DNA of 36,047 bases, from NCBI GenBank assembly GCA_947573795.1, contig CANPHE010000025.1:1-36047 (forward strand), given 5' to 3'. Source of the DNA: an uncultured Alistipes sp. (GTDB lineage Bacteria > Bacteroidota > Bacteroidia > Bacteroidales > Rikenellaceae). Under the pieces are notes generated by a model. It did no database searches. It was not told where the DNA came from and worked only from the letters and a program-made list of their open reading frames with translations. The position numbers and the translations under genes are program-made. Below, piece after piece: positions 8,772-17,989 of the stretch. The first letter of the stretch is position 1, and every line of letters begins with the position of its first letter.

Positions 8772-11735
8772 ATGAAAACAATTTTCCGCTCCGTTTGGGC
8801 CCTCGTCGTTGCTGCGTCGGCCTTCGTCGCCTGCTCGGACGACGATCTGCGAACTACCTCCGAGCCCCGTTATGTCGAAATGACCGTCGTTACCTCCTCC
8901 GAGGTCGACTCCTCCGCTCCGCAATCGCGTACGGGCTTCGACCCCGCCACCGGAGCGGTTTACTGGAACCAGTCCGGCGAATTCCTCAAGGTTTTCGAAA
9001 CGGCCAATGCCAAAACGACCGCCAAAGATTCCGCCGAGGGCATTGTAACCGAAAACGGAGCCAAAGCGACTTTCGGAGTCTCTTTCCCGGAAAATACCGC
9101 CGCCACGGCATTTACCTATAACGCGATTTACCCGGCTTCGGCCTGGGTCAGCGGCAACGATAATACGGATGTCGCCAAACTCAAGGTTATCACCCCGGAT
9201 ACCCAGTCTCCCGCCGAGACGAGTTTCGATCCCGCAGCCGATCTGTTGATCGCCCTGCCCGTAACCAGCGGTATTCAGCCTTCGGAACTCGACATGCGAT
9301 TCAAGCGCATGGTCGCCGTCGGCAAAATGACGATCAAAGCGCTCGCCTCGTCCGACCCCATCACCTCGATCGTCTTCACGGCTCCCGGCAAAAAGGTCAC
9401 CGGACGCAGCTACCTCAATCTGAGCGAGGGTACCGCTGAATACGGCTACCAAGGCCAATCCAACGACAATCTGACATTGACGTTCGCCTCCGATCGCAAC
9501 TTCACGACGGACAACCGGACCTATTTCACCTGCTTCCCGTTCGAACTGACTGCCGGTGACAAATTCTCGGTAACGATCAAGGCCGGCAACAAAACCTTCA
9601 CCAAGGAGGTTGCCCTCGGCGAAGGCCGTTCGCTCGCTTTCGTAGCCGGTGCAAGTACGACCTTCACGGTCAACATGTCCGGCATCGAGGGTGTGGAAAC
9701 CAAGACATTGGATGGCGACTACGTGATCGTTGCAAAACAAAACGACGTATATTATGCCATGAGTTCCGAAGCCGAAAAAGCGCGTTTGGCCGCCAAAACG
9801 ATCGAATACGACGGCGTATCGGAAAAATTCGCTACGACCGACGCCACGATCATCTGGAAGATCGCAAAAGACGGGGATAACTATACGATCACGAATGCAG
9901 AAAAATACCTGTCGTGGCAAGGAGGTAGCACCAACGGAGCAACCACGAGCGATTCGAGCTACGCATTATCCATCACGCCCAATGATGACGGGACCTATAA
10001 AATCGGTTCCGTAGACAACACGCAACGCATACTTGCTAAGAATAATGATTCTACTCTTGGATTTGCATTCTACACAGGCTCTCAAACAAAGGATTTGCTC
10101 CTTATCAAAGTCGGCGAAGACACCCGTACGCCGCTTGCCAAGCCGCTGAATCTGATGGCCGATGCGACCGGGAATATCGTCGAGGTCGTTTGGGATGCCG
10201 TAGAGGGAGCCGAGAATTACACGGTTACCTGCGGCGATCTGTCGCAAACCGTGACAAGTACCGATGCCGAGTTCACGATGCAGTACGGTCAGACCTATAC
10301 GGTAAGCGTCGTAGCCAACCCGACCGACACGAAGAATTACAAATCGTCGGAGGCCGCCACCGTCGAAGTCACCACCGGTAAAAATCCCAATCCGACGATT
10401 GCATCCATCAAAGATATGATCGCCTGGGCCGAGGGTCAAAACGAAGCATTGAAAACCACTTCCAACACCTCCGTCAGCGTCGCCAACTATGCCGACGGCT
10501 ATGTGGAAGGATACGTCGCAGCCGCAGGTGCCAATCTGAACAAGATGCTTGCGGTCGTAGATAATACCGGAGAACCCGGAACGGGTATCATCGTCTACGG
10601 CGATGCCAACTACACCGAAACGAACTATCCCGTCGGCTCGAAGGTGAAAATCGATCTGAGCAAAGCCACGATCAAGAACTACAATCAGTTGTACGAATTG
10701 ATGGATGCTACCGTCTCGGTCGTAGCGAACGAGACCGCCCAGATCGTCGTTCCGGAAATCACCCTCGAAACATTCAACTCGAATGCCTATATGGGCATGT
10801 ACGTCAAGATCAAAGATGTAGCGACTCAGGAATCCGGAGTATGGAATTCCGGAAGCTCTACGGTAAACAAGATTCTGAAAGATGCAGCCGGAAACACGCT
10901 CACCGTACGTATCCAGGGTACCGCAACTTTCAAAGGCGACGCCTATGTTGCTAAAACGGGAGATATCCTGGGCGTAGCACAGAAATACAACACGACCGTA
11001 CAGCTTTTCCCGAACTCATCGAGCGACGTAGCGGCATTCGCCGACACGGCACCGCGTTTCGTAAGTTTCGATACATCCGTTTCATTCAAATTCGAGGGCG
11101 AAACCAAGACCGTCAACTTCACGACCGCGAATCTCGGGAACAACCAAGTCTTCGCCAAGATCGAAGGCGAAGGCGCCGGGCAATTCACGGCCGGTACAAT
11201 CGGTGACGGTTCGGTAGAAATTACAGCTGCCGAAAACACCGAGACCGTTGCCAAGAGTGCTACCCTGACGCTCTACATCGCCGCCACGGAAAACGACGAA
11301 CCCCTCGCCTCGGCCGAAGTAACCCTTTCGCAGGCTAAGAAGTCGGAAGGCGGCGAAACAGAAACTGAAATTACCATCACAAAAAACACAGGATTACAAG
11401 CATCTACAACAGCAACTGCTATGGATGGAAATATATCCTATGTTAATTCTGCCGGAAATGATTATTCAGATCCAATGCGTATATATGCAAACAATACATT
11501 TACGATAACAGCATCTTCGGGCAATATAACTACGGTGATTTTCAGTTGCAACAGCTCGACTTATGCAACGAATGCCTCTACAGCGACTGTAACAGTCGAT
11601 CAAGGGGCAACAGTCAAGGCAAGTGTTACTGATAAAGTCACAACATATACTATTACAGGAAACACAAGCAAAATTGCAATAAAGCCAACCAAGCAAGTTC
11701 GCGTTGATGCAATAACTGTTAAATATATCAATTGA
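8772..11735 (+). CDS. Mosaic multidomain surface lipoprotein (fimbrillin-like N-terminus, OB-fold, BACON-like domain)
   Basis: The product has 987 residues. Residues 1-21 form a lipoprotein signal (FVA-Cys21), and the SDDD after Cys21 resembles the Bacteroidota surface-export signal. I read the domains as follows: a fimbrillin-like region about 40-302; a beta-rich, possibly trefoil domain 306-450 (DGDYVIVAKQNDVYYAMS); a fibronectin III-like domain 452-535; an OB-fold resembling DUF5689 about 540-755; a BACON-like domain 759-855; and a final beta-rich module 865-987. DUF5689-like folds often accompany secreted nucleases, which fits the nuclease frame just downstream. The ATG at 8772 is chosen because the signal peptide starts there; the frame is open further upstream. 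The last module is far more AT-rich than the rest. Substrate and function are unknown. Confidence 0.82.
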   Translation: MKTIFRSVWALVVAASAFVACSDDDLRTTSEPRYVEMTVVTSSEVDSSAPQSRTGFDPATGAVYWNQSGEFLKVFETANAKTTAKDSAEGIVTENGAKATFGVSFPENTAATAFTYNAIYPASAWVSGNDNTDVAKLKVITPDTQSPAETSFDPAADLLIALPVTSGIQPSELDMRFKRMVAVGKMTIKALASSDPITSIVFTAPGKKVTGRSYLNLSEGTAEYGYQGQSNDNLTLTFASDRNFTTDNRTYFTCFPFELTAGDKFSVTIKAGNKTFTKEVALGEGRSLAFVAGASTTFTVNMSGIEGVETKTLDGDYVIVAKQNDVYYAMSSEAEKARLAAKTIEYDGVSEKFATTDATIIWKIAKDGDNYTITNAEKYLSWQGGSTNGATTSDSSYALSITPNDDGTYKIGSVDNTQRILAKNNDSTLGFAFYTGSQTKDLLLIKVGEDTRTPLAKPLNLMADATGNIVEVVWDAVEGAENYTVTCGDLSQTVTSTDAEFTMQYGQTYTVSVVANPTDTKNYKSSEAATVEVTTGKNPNPTIASIKDMIAWAEGQNEALKTTSNTSVSVANYADGYVEGYVAAAGANLNKMLAVVDNTGEPGTGIIVYGDANYTETNYPVGSKVKIDLSKATIKNYNQLYELMDATVSVVANETAQIVVPEITLETFNSNAYMGMYVKIKDVATQESGVWNSGSSTVNKILKDAAGNTLTVRIQGTATFKGDAYVAKTGDILGVAQKYNTTVQLFPNSSSDVAAFADTAPRFVSFDTSVSFKFEGETKTVNFTTANLGNNQVFAKIEGEGAGQFTAGTIGDGSVEITAAENTETVAKSATLTLYIAATENDEPLASAEVTLSQAKKSEGGETETEITITKNTGLQASTTATAMDGNISYVNSAGNDYSDPMRIYANNTFTITASSGNITTVIFSCNSSTYATNASTATVTVDQGATVKASVTDKVTTYTITGNTSKIAIKPTKQVRVDAITVKYIN
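11372..11732 (+). other. AT-rich C-terminal module, probable recent insertion
   Basis: By hand count, 43 of 120 bases at 11401-11520 are G or C (36%), in a GC-rich chromosome. The module encodes residues from about TEITITKNTGLQAS to VKYIN and ends in the TGA at 11733-11735. Immediately before it the frame encodes Gly-Gly-Glu, and soon after the stop it again encodes Gly-Gly-Gly-Gly-Glu in the same frame. This suggests that the module was inserted into, or exchanged at, a Gly-Gly-Glu linker. Confidence 0.6.
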
Positions 11736-12854
11736 ACTCCGGGAGGGGGTGGTGAGGTAACCCCTCCCACCCCGGACCCTACCCCGGGATTCGACATAGC
11801 GCCTTATATTACGGCTCTGACGGAGAATTCCGCGACGGTCGGTTGCACGGGCACCGACTGGAACTATGCCACGGGCGGCATCGTATTCCATTATGCAGCC
11901 GCGGACGGCAGCCACTCGGGAAGCGTTCGGGCGACGCAGACGAATCTCTACGCGCAGGCGACGCTGACCGATTTGCATCCCGCCACGACCTATACGGTTT
12001 ACGCCGCAGCGACATGCAGCGACGGCCGCGAGGTTCGTTCGCCCGAAACGCAGTTCACGACTTCGGCGGCGAAGACGAGCCACAGCGGTTGGTTGGAACT
12101 CCCGGCCAAGCAGGCATCCGCCACAGCCGCCGAGTACGTATTGCAGGCCGGAGAGCGCAACTACACGATGTTCTACGATCCGAGCTATTACGCCGCCCTG
12201 TGGGTCGCCTACCCGCTGGCGCAAGGGCATACGGGATCGTTGAGCCGCCCCTCCGGCTGGAGCCGCAACGAAGCGATCGCCACGAAGGACCAAATCAATC
12301 TTTGGGACGGTGGTTACGGCGTGAAGGTTTCGGGTACGGAATATGCCCGCGGCCACCAGATACCCAACGGCGACCGCAACGGCAATGCGACGATGCAGCG
12401 GCAGACGTTCCTGGCCACGAACTCGACACCGCAAATTCAGGATAAGTTCAACGGCGGAATTTGGGCGCAACTCGAGGAGGCCGTACGCGCCGCCGTCCCG
12501 TCGAAAGATACGCTCTATATCGCCACCGGACCGGTTTACCGCACGGTCGGCGGTTCGGAGACGATCCGGACGATCTCGCCGCAGCACGACTCCGGCAAAC
12601 GCTGCCCCGTGCCGAACTACTACTACAAAGTGGTGTTGAAGGTGAAGCGCAACAGCGCACAGCAGGTCACCGATGCAATGGCCGTCGGATTTTGGTTCGA
12701 GCACGAACAGTATTCGGACTCCTACGACCGATACGCCGTTTCGGTGGACGAGATCGAGCGCAAAACCGGGTTCGACTTCTTCGCCAACTTGCCCGACGAC
12801 CTCGAAGCCGAGGCCGAAGCGAACGGCAGTTGGACGACATTCCGGAATTTCTGA
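11736..12854 (+). CDS. DNA/RNA non-specific endonuclease domain, cut off from its N-terminus by an in-frame TGA
   Basis: The frame continues from the lipoprotein gene with no shift after the TGA at 11733. It encodes a Gly then Pro/Thr linker (GGGGEVTPPTPDPTP), a fibronectin III-like domain (about 11790-12060) and a complete NUC-type nuclease domain to 12854. The catalytic region looks intact: RGHQIPNGDRNG holds the expected general-base His, TNSTPQ and FNGGIWAQLE hold the metal-binding Asn, and YIATGPVY follows. There is no ATG, no GTG and no signal peptide between the stop and the fibronectin domain. The first possible start, a TTG at 11973, would cut that domain in half. The nuclease would therefore need readthrough, reinitiation or an unusual start; otherwise it is a pseudogene remnant. 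The linker indicates that it was once part of a longer exported lipoprotein. Confidence 0.72.
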   Translation, partial: TPGGGGEVTPPTPDPTPGFDIAPYITALTENSATVGCTGTDWNYATGGIVFHYAAADGSHSGSVRATQTNLYAQATLTDLHPATTYTVYAAATCSDGREVRSPETQFTTSAAKTSHSGWLELPAKQASATAAEYVLQAGERNYTMFYDPSYYAALWVAYPLAQGHTGSLSRPSGWSRNEAIATKDQINLWDGGYGVKVSGTEYARGHQIPNGDRNGNATMQRQTFLATNSTPQIQDKFNGGIWAQLEEAVRAAVPSKDTLYIATGPVYRTVGGSETIRTISPQHDSGKRCPVPNYYYKVVLKVKRNSAQQVTDAMAVGFWFEHEQYSDSYDRYAVSVDEIERKTGFDFFANLPDDLEAEAEANGSWTTFRNF

Positions 12855-12880
12855 TCCTCGCAGGTCGGAATATCCACGGC

Positions 12881-12935
12881 GGGGTCACGCAAAAGTCCCC
12901 GCCGAGGAGGGGGGGGGTAGCGGTGGGTCAGACCC
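12881..12935 (-). repeat. Interspersed intergenic repeat, copy D (inverted, diverged)
   Basis: Read on the minus strand, the core has a run of C, then CCTCCTCGGCGGGGACTTTT, matching the core of copies A, B and C with one mismatch in the hairpin. It is the most diverged copy and contains a run of nine G on the plus strand. It lies in the convergent gap between the nuclease frame and the propeller gene. Confidence 0.55.
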
Positions 12936-13020
12936 GTTGGCCGCGAGCGCACGACTGTCCTAAACGAATCGGCAGGGCAAGCAGCCGACAACGTGTAAAT
13001 ATGATTGCCAAATATCTTAC

Positions 13021-13057
13021 CCCGGAAGTTCTTGAACAGGACTTCCGGGATTTTTTT
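13021..13057 (+). terminator. Rho-independent terminator after the lipoprotein/nuclease locus
   Basis: The arms CCCGGAAGT (13021-13029) and ACTTCCGGG (13041-13049) pair perfectly and are followed by a run of seven T. It lies 167 bases after the nuclease stop and would end plus-strand transcription from the promoter at 8506. A 75-codon open frame (13002-13228) runs across it and is not considered a gene. Confidence 0.75.
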
Positions 13058-13186
13058 GCTTCGGACAACCGTGTCGAGGGAGGCTACATCGCCCACCGGC
13101 GCCATTCCGTTTCCATCCGCAGCTCCCCCCATCGGCCGCGCGGGTTCGGTCGCCGGCACGTCATCCGGTCTCCCAAGTCAAGCTAC

Positions 13187-13224
13187 AAAAAAATCCCCGA
13201 AGGCCTTGATCGACCTCCGGGGCT
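13187..13224 (-). terminator. Rho-independent terminator of the propeller gene
   Basis: On the minus strand a GC-rich stem (CCCCGGAGGTC pairing with GGCCTTCGGGG, including G-U pairs) is followed by ATTTTTTT. It begins about 23 bases after the stop of the 13247-14101 gene. With the plus-strand terminator at 13021 it closes this convergent region from both sides. Confidence 0.8.
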
Positions 13225-13246
13225 GTAACTAAAAACGGCTGACCTC

Positions 13247-14101
13247 CTATTTCACCCGCTCGTAAACGTAGAGTTCGTGCAATTCGCGGTCGTATCCCGG
13301 ATAGAACCCGCGCACCATGCCCAACACGATCCGCGATCCGCGGTTGGAAAGTACCAACAATTCGTCCGTCGCGGGATCGATCGCAAGGCCCTCGATTTCG
13401 CCCGCACGCCGGAAATCCGTCATCATCCGCCACGGCAGCACCGCAGCATAACTCTTTCCGTCGCGCAGGTCGGCGATATGGAGATTATCCGGTTCGTCGA
13501 GATCGGCATCCCCGTCGTCGGCCGAGATCAACATCCGGCCATCCACCATGAAGATACCCTGCTGCCACTGGGGCACGGGACGCAGGTGAACCTTACGCAC
13601 GTATTTCCCCGTAGCTAAATCATACCCGTAGACATAGCGCCCGTCGACCCAGTCGGCCATCCAGACCATTCCGCCGTCGCGATCGACCGCCAGGCCGCAC
13701 ACCTCGACCTGCCCCGAGGCGGGCTCCCAGGCGATCGAACGTTTCCACAACAGCGTCTCGGCATCGTAGACCGCCACCTGAATATGCTCGCCGCGACCGT
13801 CCTCGAAGGTTTCGATGCCGGCATAAATCTCGCCGTTCCACACGTCGATATCGCCGATATGGTTCGCCGCGAGGGGCAGCCCCTCGAACGGACGATCGTT
13901 GCAGGCGACCAACCGGCCCTGCTTGTCGTATTTGTAGAGCACCGTGCTACCCGAGACGTAATAATACGCCGAGTCGGCCGCGATACCCTGTCGTCCCTCG
14001 ACGGGAATCACCCGCCGCAAACGGTACTCCTCGCCGAGCGTCTGCGCCCGCGACCCTGCCGCCGCAACGAGCAGGAGCAAAATGATTGACAATCGTTTCA
14101 T
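13247..14101 (-). CDS. Secreted beta-propeller-like protein of unknown function
   Basis: The 284-residue product has a clear type I signal peptide (MKRLSIILLLLVAAAGSRA, then QT). The mature part consists of repeated four-strand-like units with Asp/Gly-rich turns, for example IGDIDVWNGEIYAGIETF, CGLAVDRDGGMVWMADWV and IEGLAIDPATDELLVLSNRG. This spacing is typical of NHL- or SdiA-regulated-like propellers, but I cannot assign a family with confidence. No catalytic motif stands out. It lies downstream of yidC on the same strand, with a strong terminator (14117-14154) between them and no obvious promoter of its own, so its expression may depend on readthrough. Confidence 0.75.
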   Translation of the reverse strand: MKRLSIILLLLVAAAGSRAQTLGEEYRLRRVIPVEGRQGIAADSAYYYVSGSTVLYKYDKQGRLVACNDRPFEGLPLAANHIGDIDVWNGEIYAGIETFEDGRGEHIQVAVYDAETLLWKRSIAWEPASGQVEVCGLAVDRDGGMVWMADWVDGRYVYGYDLATGKYVRKVHLRPVPQWQQGIFMVDGRMLISADDGDADLDEPDNLHIADLRDGKSYAAVLPWRMMTDFRRAGEIEGLAIDPATDELLVLSNRGSRIVLGMVRGFYPGYDRELHELYVYERVK

Positions 14102-14116
14102 AGTGTCGTAACCTTC

Positions 14117-14154
14117 AAAAAAAAGGCCGAAACCGGGTGGGATCGGTTCCGGCC
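14117..14154 (-). terminator. Rho-independent terminator after yidC
   Basis: On the minus strand GGCCGGAACCG pairs with CGGTTTCGGCC across a nine-base loop and is followed by eight T. It starts 23 bases after the yidC stop and lies just before the start of the propeller gene at 14101. Confidence 0.88.
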
Positions 14155-14176
14155 GTAATGGATTTCGGAAGCGGTT

Positions 14177-16120
14177 TTATTTCCGCTTGGCGCGCTGCTG
14201 GGCCTCCTGCTGACGCATCAGCTCCTCGTAGCGCTGCTGGAACTTCGATTTCTTGCCGTTGGACTTCTTCGCCGCATTGGCCGCCATGATCGCCTGAATC
14301 TTCGAATCGTCGACCATCCGGCGGATCACCAACGTCTGCCCGATCGTCAAGAGGTTCGAGAGCAGGTAGTAGTAACACAGGCCGCTCGAATAGTCGTTGA
14401 ACCAGAACAACAGCATGATCGGCATCATGTAGACCATCATGAACTTCATACCCGCCATCTGGGGCTGCGACGAGGCCGTCTGCTGGTAGTTATAATAAGA
14501 GTAGGCGAAGGTCGAAAGAGCCATCAACAGGGCGAACAGCGAGACGTGATCGCCGTAGAAGGGGATCGAGAAGGGCAAATTCAGCACGCTGTCGTACGAC
14601 GAAAGATCGTCGGCCCACAGGAAATGCTGGTCGCGCAGCTCGATCGACGCCGGGAAGAAGCGGAACATGGCGATCAGAATCGGCATCTGGATCAACATCG
14701 GGATGCAGCCGCCCATGGGATTGATACCCGCCTTCTTGTAAAGCTCCATAGTCGCCTGCTGACGCTTCATGGCATCCTCCTGCTTGGGGTATTTCTTCGT
14801 CAGCTCGTCCACCTGCGGTTTTATCAGACGCATCTTCGCCATCGAAACATAGCTCTTATAGGTCATCGGCGAAATAACCAAACGGATCAATACGGCCAGG
14901 ATCAGGATGATGATGCCGAAGCTGCCGATGAAGTTGCGCAGGAAATCGAAGACCGGAATCACGCACCAGCGGTTGATCCACCCGAAGATACCCCACCCCA
15001 GCGGGATGAGGCGCTCCAAAGCGATCTCCTCCTCTTCTTCGCCGAGGGTCACCTTGCGCAGGATCGAGTATTTGTTGGGACCGAAATAGAAGGCGAAATC
15101 ATACCCTTCCGTCTGCGGCGTATAGGGCACGGTCATCCGCGCCGTAAAGTCCTTGATATATCCCGACCCGGGCTGCGCCGTGGTGAATCCCATCGAAGCG
15201 TAGCTCACGTTCTGCGGGGCGATGAAGACCGACGAGAAGAACTGCTGCTTGAATGCCACCCAGTTGACCGCCGAAGTAACCTCCTTCGTGCGGCTATCCT
15301 CGCTCATGCCCAACTCCTCGATCGCCCGTTCGCCCGGGAAGCGATACGCCACGGTGGTGTACATATTCTCGTTCTTGAATCCCTTCTCGTTCTGGTAGGA
15401 GGTGTTCGACCAGTCGATACCGACACTCGTCTGGTTGGCCATCACGGCAGCCATGCCGACCATCCGCACGTCGAAATCCACGAGATAGTCGCGTCCCGGA
15501 GCCGCCGTGTCGTAAATCCGGTAAAGATACTCCAACGCAGCGGTTTCCGTCACGGGGAGCGTCATTCGCACCGTGCGCACCCCGTCGGCGGTCTCCACGG
15601 GCGACGCTGCGAAGGTATACTCTGCGGTATTGATCTCGACGATGTTCAACCCGTTCTTCACGAAGAACGTGAGGGCGAAATTCGCCGTCTCGGGGTCCAT
15701 CAGCGCCACAGGCTCTACGCGTTCGCCGCGCGAAGCATAACGCGTATAGTCTTTCAGCACGACGTTGCGAATCTGTCCGCCGCGCGTCGAGAAGGTGATG
15801 CGCATCACCTCGTTCTCCACGTCGAACTCCTCGCTCGCGGCATCGCGCGCCGCGGCCAGCGTCTCTCCGAACATCGACACGCGGCGTTCGCGTGCCGCCT
15901 CGGCGGCGCTCAGGGCTACGGAATCGCCGTTCTCGACACGCTGCTGCGCGGCCTCGGCCTCCTGAAGCTCGACTTGTTCGGCCATCTTGACCGAATCCTG
16001 GTAGGCCTGCCAAACGGCCATTTTCTCCTGATATTCCTTCTGTTCCCGGGTATTGAGGTAGGCGAATCCCACAAAGAGAAGCGCCACGACGACAATACCC
16101 CCAATCGATTTCTTGTCCAT
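14177..16120 (-). CDS. yidC: Membrane protein insertase YidC
   Basis: The 647-residue protein has an N-terminal membrane anchor (IGGIVVVALLFVGFAYL), then a large periplasmic domain to about residue 370. The conserved insertase core follows, with hydrophobic segments FIGSFGIIILILAVLIRLVISPM, the hairpin KMRLIKPQVDELTKKYPKQ, GGCIPMLIQMPILIAMFRFF and further segments. A basic tail (KKSNGKKSKFQQRYEELM) is of the kind that contacts the ribosome. YidC inserts membrane proteins alone or with SecYEG. The start at 16120 (MDKKSIGG) is preferred over an ATG six codons upstream. The length suits the long, periplasmic-domain form of Gram-negatives. It follows pyrG by 107 bases on the same strand and ends in a strong terminator. 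An inverted repeat GGGTTCC/GGAACCC lies just upstream near 16129-16149. Confidence 0.95.
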   Translation of the reverse strand: MDKKSIGGIVVVALLFVGFAYLNTREQKEYQEKMAVWQAYQDSVKMAEQVELQEAEAAQQRVENGDSVALSAAEAARERRVSMFGETLAAARDAASEEFDVENEVMRITFSTRGGQIRNVVLKDYTRYASRGERVEPVALMDPETANFALTFFVKNGLNIVEINTAEYTFAASPVETADGVRTVRMTLPVTETAALEYLYRIYDTAAPGRDYLVDFDVRMVGMAAVMANQTSVGIDWSNTSYQNEKGFKNENMYTTVAYRFPGERAIEELGMSEDSRTKEVTSAVNWVAFKQQFFSSVFIAPQNVSYASMGFTTAQPGSGYIKDFTARMTVPYTPQTEGYDFAFYFGPNKYSILRKVTLGEEEEEIALERLIPLGWGIFGWINRWCVIPVFDFLRNFIGSFGIIILILAVLIRLVISPMTYKSYVSMAKMRLIKPQVDELTKKYPKQEDAMKRQQATMELYKKAGINPMGGCIPMLIQMPILIAMFRFFPASIELRDQHFLWADDLSSYDSVLNLPFSIPFYGDHVSLFALLMALSTFAYSYYNYQQTASSQPQMAGMKFMMVYMMPIMLLFWFNDYSSGLCYYYLLSNLLTIGQTLVIRRMVDDSKIQAIMAANAAKKSNGKKSKFQQRYEELMRQQEAQQRAKRK

Positions 16121-16227
16121 AATCACACGGGTTCCCACGTTCGGAACCCCGAAATTTCCGTTAAATGATCCTTATCTCCGCACCGCGACCGGCCCACGGG
16201 CGCCCCCGTTCCGACACGGTGCCGGTA

Positions 16228-17847
16228 TTACTTCGCCGCTGCGTACTTCAACGCCGCAGCGACGAATGCCACGAAAAGCGGCGAGGGGTTCTCGACCGTG
16301 CTCTGGTATTCGGGATGGTACTGCGTACCGACGAACCAGGGATGCTCGGCGATCTCGACGACCTCCACCAAATTCGTATCGGGATTGACGCCCACGGCCT
16401 TCATGCCTGCGGCCTCGAACTGCGCGAGGTAGTCGTTGTTGAATTCGTAACGATGGCGGTGACGCTCCGAAATATTGAGTTTGCCGTATGCCTCGGCCAC
16501 GCGCGAACCCTTCTTCAGGGTACAGGGATAGGCCCCCAGACGCATCGTACCGCCCTTGGCCGTGATACCCTTCTGTTCCTCCATCAGATCGATGACCGGA
16601 TGGGCCGTAACCTCCATCTCGCTCGAATTGGCATCCGCGAGTCCCAGGACGTGGCGCGCGAACTCGATCACGGCGCACTGCATGCCCAGGCAGATACCCA
16701 GGAACGGAATGTTGTTCTCACGCGCATAACGCACCGCCTCGATCTTGCCCTCGATACCGCGGTTGCCGAATCCGGGAGCGACCAGGATACCGGACATGCC
16801 GCCCAGCAGCTCCGCAGCACTCTCCGCATTGACCTTCTCCGAATTGACGTAGCGCAGCTTCACCTTGCAGTCGTTGACCGCACCGGCGTGTACGAACGAC
16901 TCGCAGATCGATTTATAGGCATCGGGCAGTTCGGTGTATTTGCCGACCAGCGCGATTTCGACCTGACGGCTCGGGTGCTTGACCTTCTCGACGAAAGCGC
17001 TCCAGGCAGCCATGTCGGGCTCCTTCTCCGAAGGGATGTTGAGTTTGTCGAGCACCACCTCGTCCAAATGCTGTTCGTGCATGCGCAGCGGCACCTCGTA
17101 GATCGTCGGCACGTCGAGCGACTCCATCACGGCATTGGCGTCGACGTTGCAGAAGAGCGCCACCTTGCGACGCAGCGACACCGACAACGGATGTTCGGTG
17201 CGCAGCACCAGAATATCGGGCTGCAAACCGTTCTCCAACAATGCTTTGACCGAATGCTGCGTAGGTTTGGTCTTCAGCTCGCCCGAAGCGGCCATGTACG
17301 GGATGAGCGTCAGATGCACGAGTGCCGTATTGCGATAACCGAGCGAGTAGCGCAACTGACGCACCGACTCGATGAAGGGCAGCGACTCGATATCGCCCAC
17401 CGTACCGCCGATCTCGGTGATGATGATGTCGTAACGCTTGGTCTGCCCCAGCAGTTGGATGCGGCGCTTGATTTCGTCCGTGATGTGGGGAATGACCTGC
17501 ACGGTCTTGCCCAGGTACTCGCCCTTACGCTCCTTTTCGATGACGCTTTTGTAGATGCGGCCCGTGGTGACGTTGTTCGACTTCGACGTAGGATGGTTCG
17601 TGAAACGCTCGTAGTGACCGAGGTCGAGGTCGGTTTCGGCACCGTCTTCGGTCACGTAGCACTCGCCGTGCTCGTAGGGGTTGAGCGTTCCGGGGTCTAC
17701 GTTGATATAGGGATCGAGTTTCTGAATGGTCACCGAATAGCCGCGTGCTTGCAGCAGACGAGCTATCGAGGCCGAAATGATACCCTTGCCGAGCGAGGAT
17801 GCCACACCGCCCGTAACGAAAATGTACTTGGGTTTGGAAAGTTTCAT
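16228..17847 (-). CDS. pyrG: CTP synthase (glutamine-hydrolysing)
   Basis: The product has 539 residues, the normal length. The N-terminal synthetase domain starts [20 protein letters not shown], with the P-loop-like [10 protein letters not shown] and the [20 protein letters not shown] region. The C-terminal class I glutamine amidotransferase domain has [16 protein letters not shown], with the nucleophile Cys, and [10 protein letters not shown], with His and Glu of the triad. The enzyme makes CTP from UTP, ATP and glutamine in the cytoplasm. The ATG at 17847 matches the family start; the frame stays open 69 bases further without homology. A weak -7-like TACGTTTT lies a short way upstream on the minus strand. 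It probably forms a transcription unit with yidC. Confidence 0.97.
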   Translation of the reverse strand: MKLSKPKYIFVTGGVASSLGKGIISASIARLLQARGYSVTIQKLDPYINVDPGTLNPYEHGECYVTEDGAETDLDLGHYERFTNHPTSKSNNVTTGRIYKSVIEKERKGEYLGKTVQVIPHITDEIKRRIQLLGQTKRYDIIITEIGGTVGDIESLPFIESVRQLRYSLGYRNTALVHLTLIPYMAASGELKTKPTQHSVKALLENGLQPDILVLRTEHPLSVSLRRKVALFCNVDANAVMESLDVPTIYEVPLRMHEQHLDEVVLDKLNIPSEKEPDMAAWSAFVEKVKHPSRQVEIALVGKYTELPDAYKSICESFVHAGAVNDCKVKLRYVNSEKVNAESAAELLGGMSGILVAPGFGNRGIEGKIEAVRYARENNIPFLGICLGMQCAVIEFARHVLGLADANSSEMEVTAHPVIDLMEEQKGITAKGGTMRLGAYPCTLKKGSRVAEAYGKLNISERHRHRYEFNNDYLAQFEAAGMKAVGVNPDTNLVEVVEIAEHPWFVGTQYHPEYQSTVENPSPLFVAFVAAALKYAAAK

Positions 17848-17989
17848 ATTTGTATTAAAACGTATTTTGTCTGTAATCATGGTTCGTTTATCCGGCCTCC
17901 TCCGGAGAGCAGCCACATCTTAAACGGGTTTCCGCGAAACGGCGGTCTCCCGATACCGGTCCTTCGTCGGGCGTCCACTTCGGGTCTAC

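Noticed and set aside
11736..12854. Reading the TGA at 11733 as selenocysteine or a recoded stop
   Set aside because: The position is a linker, not a catalytic site, and I see no downstream hairpin typical of a SECIS; insertion of a module with its own stop explains it better.
13002..13228. 75-codon open frame starting MIAKYLTPEVLEQ
   Set aside because: It reads through both convergent terminators (13021-13057 and 13187-13224), and its second half is basic low-complexity sequence; no promoter was seen.
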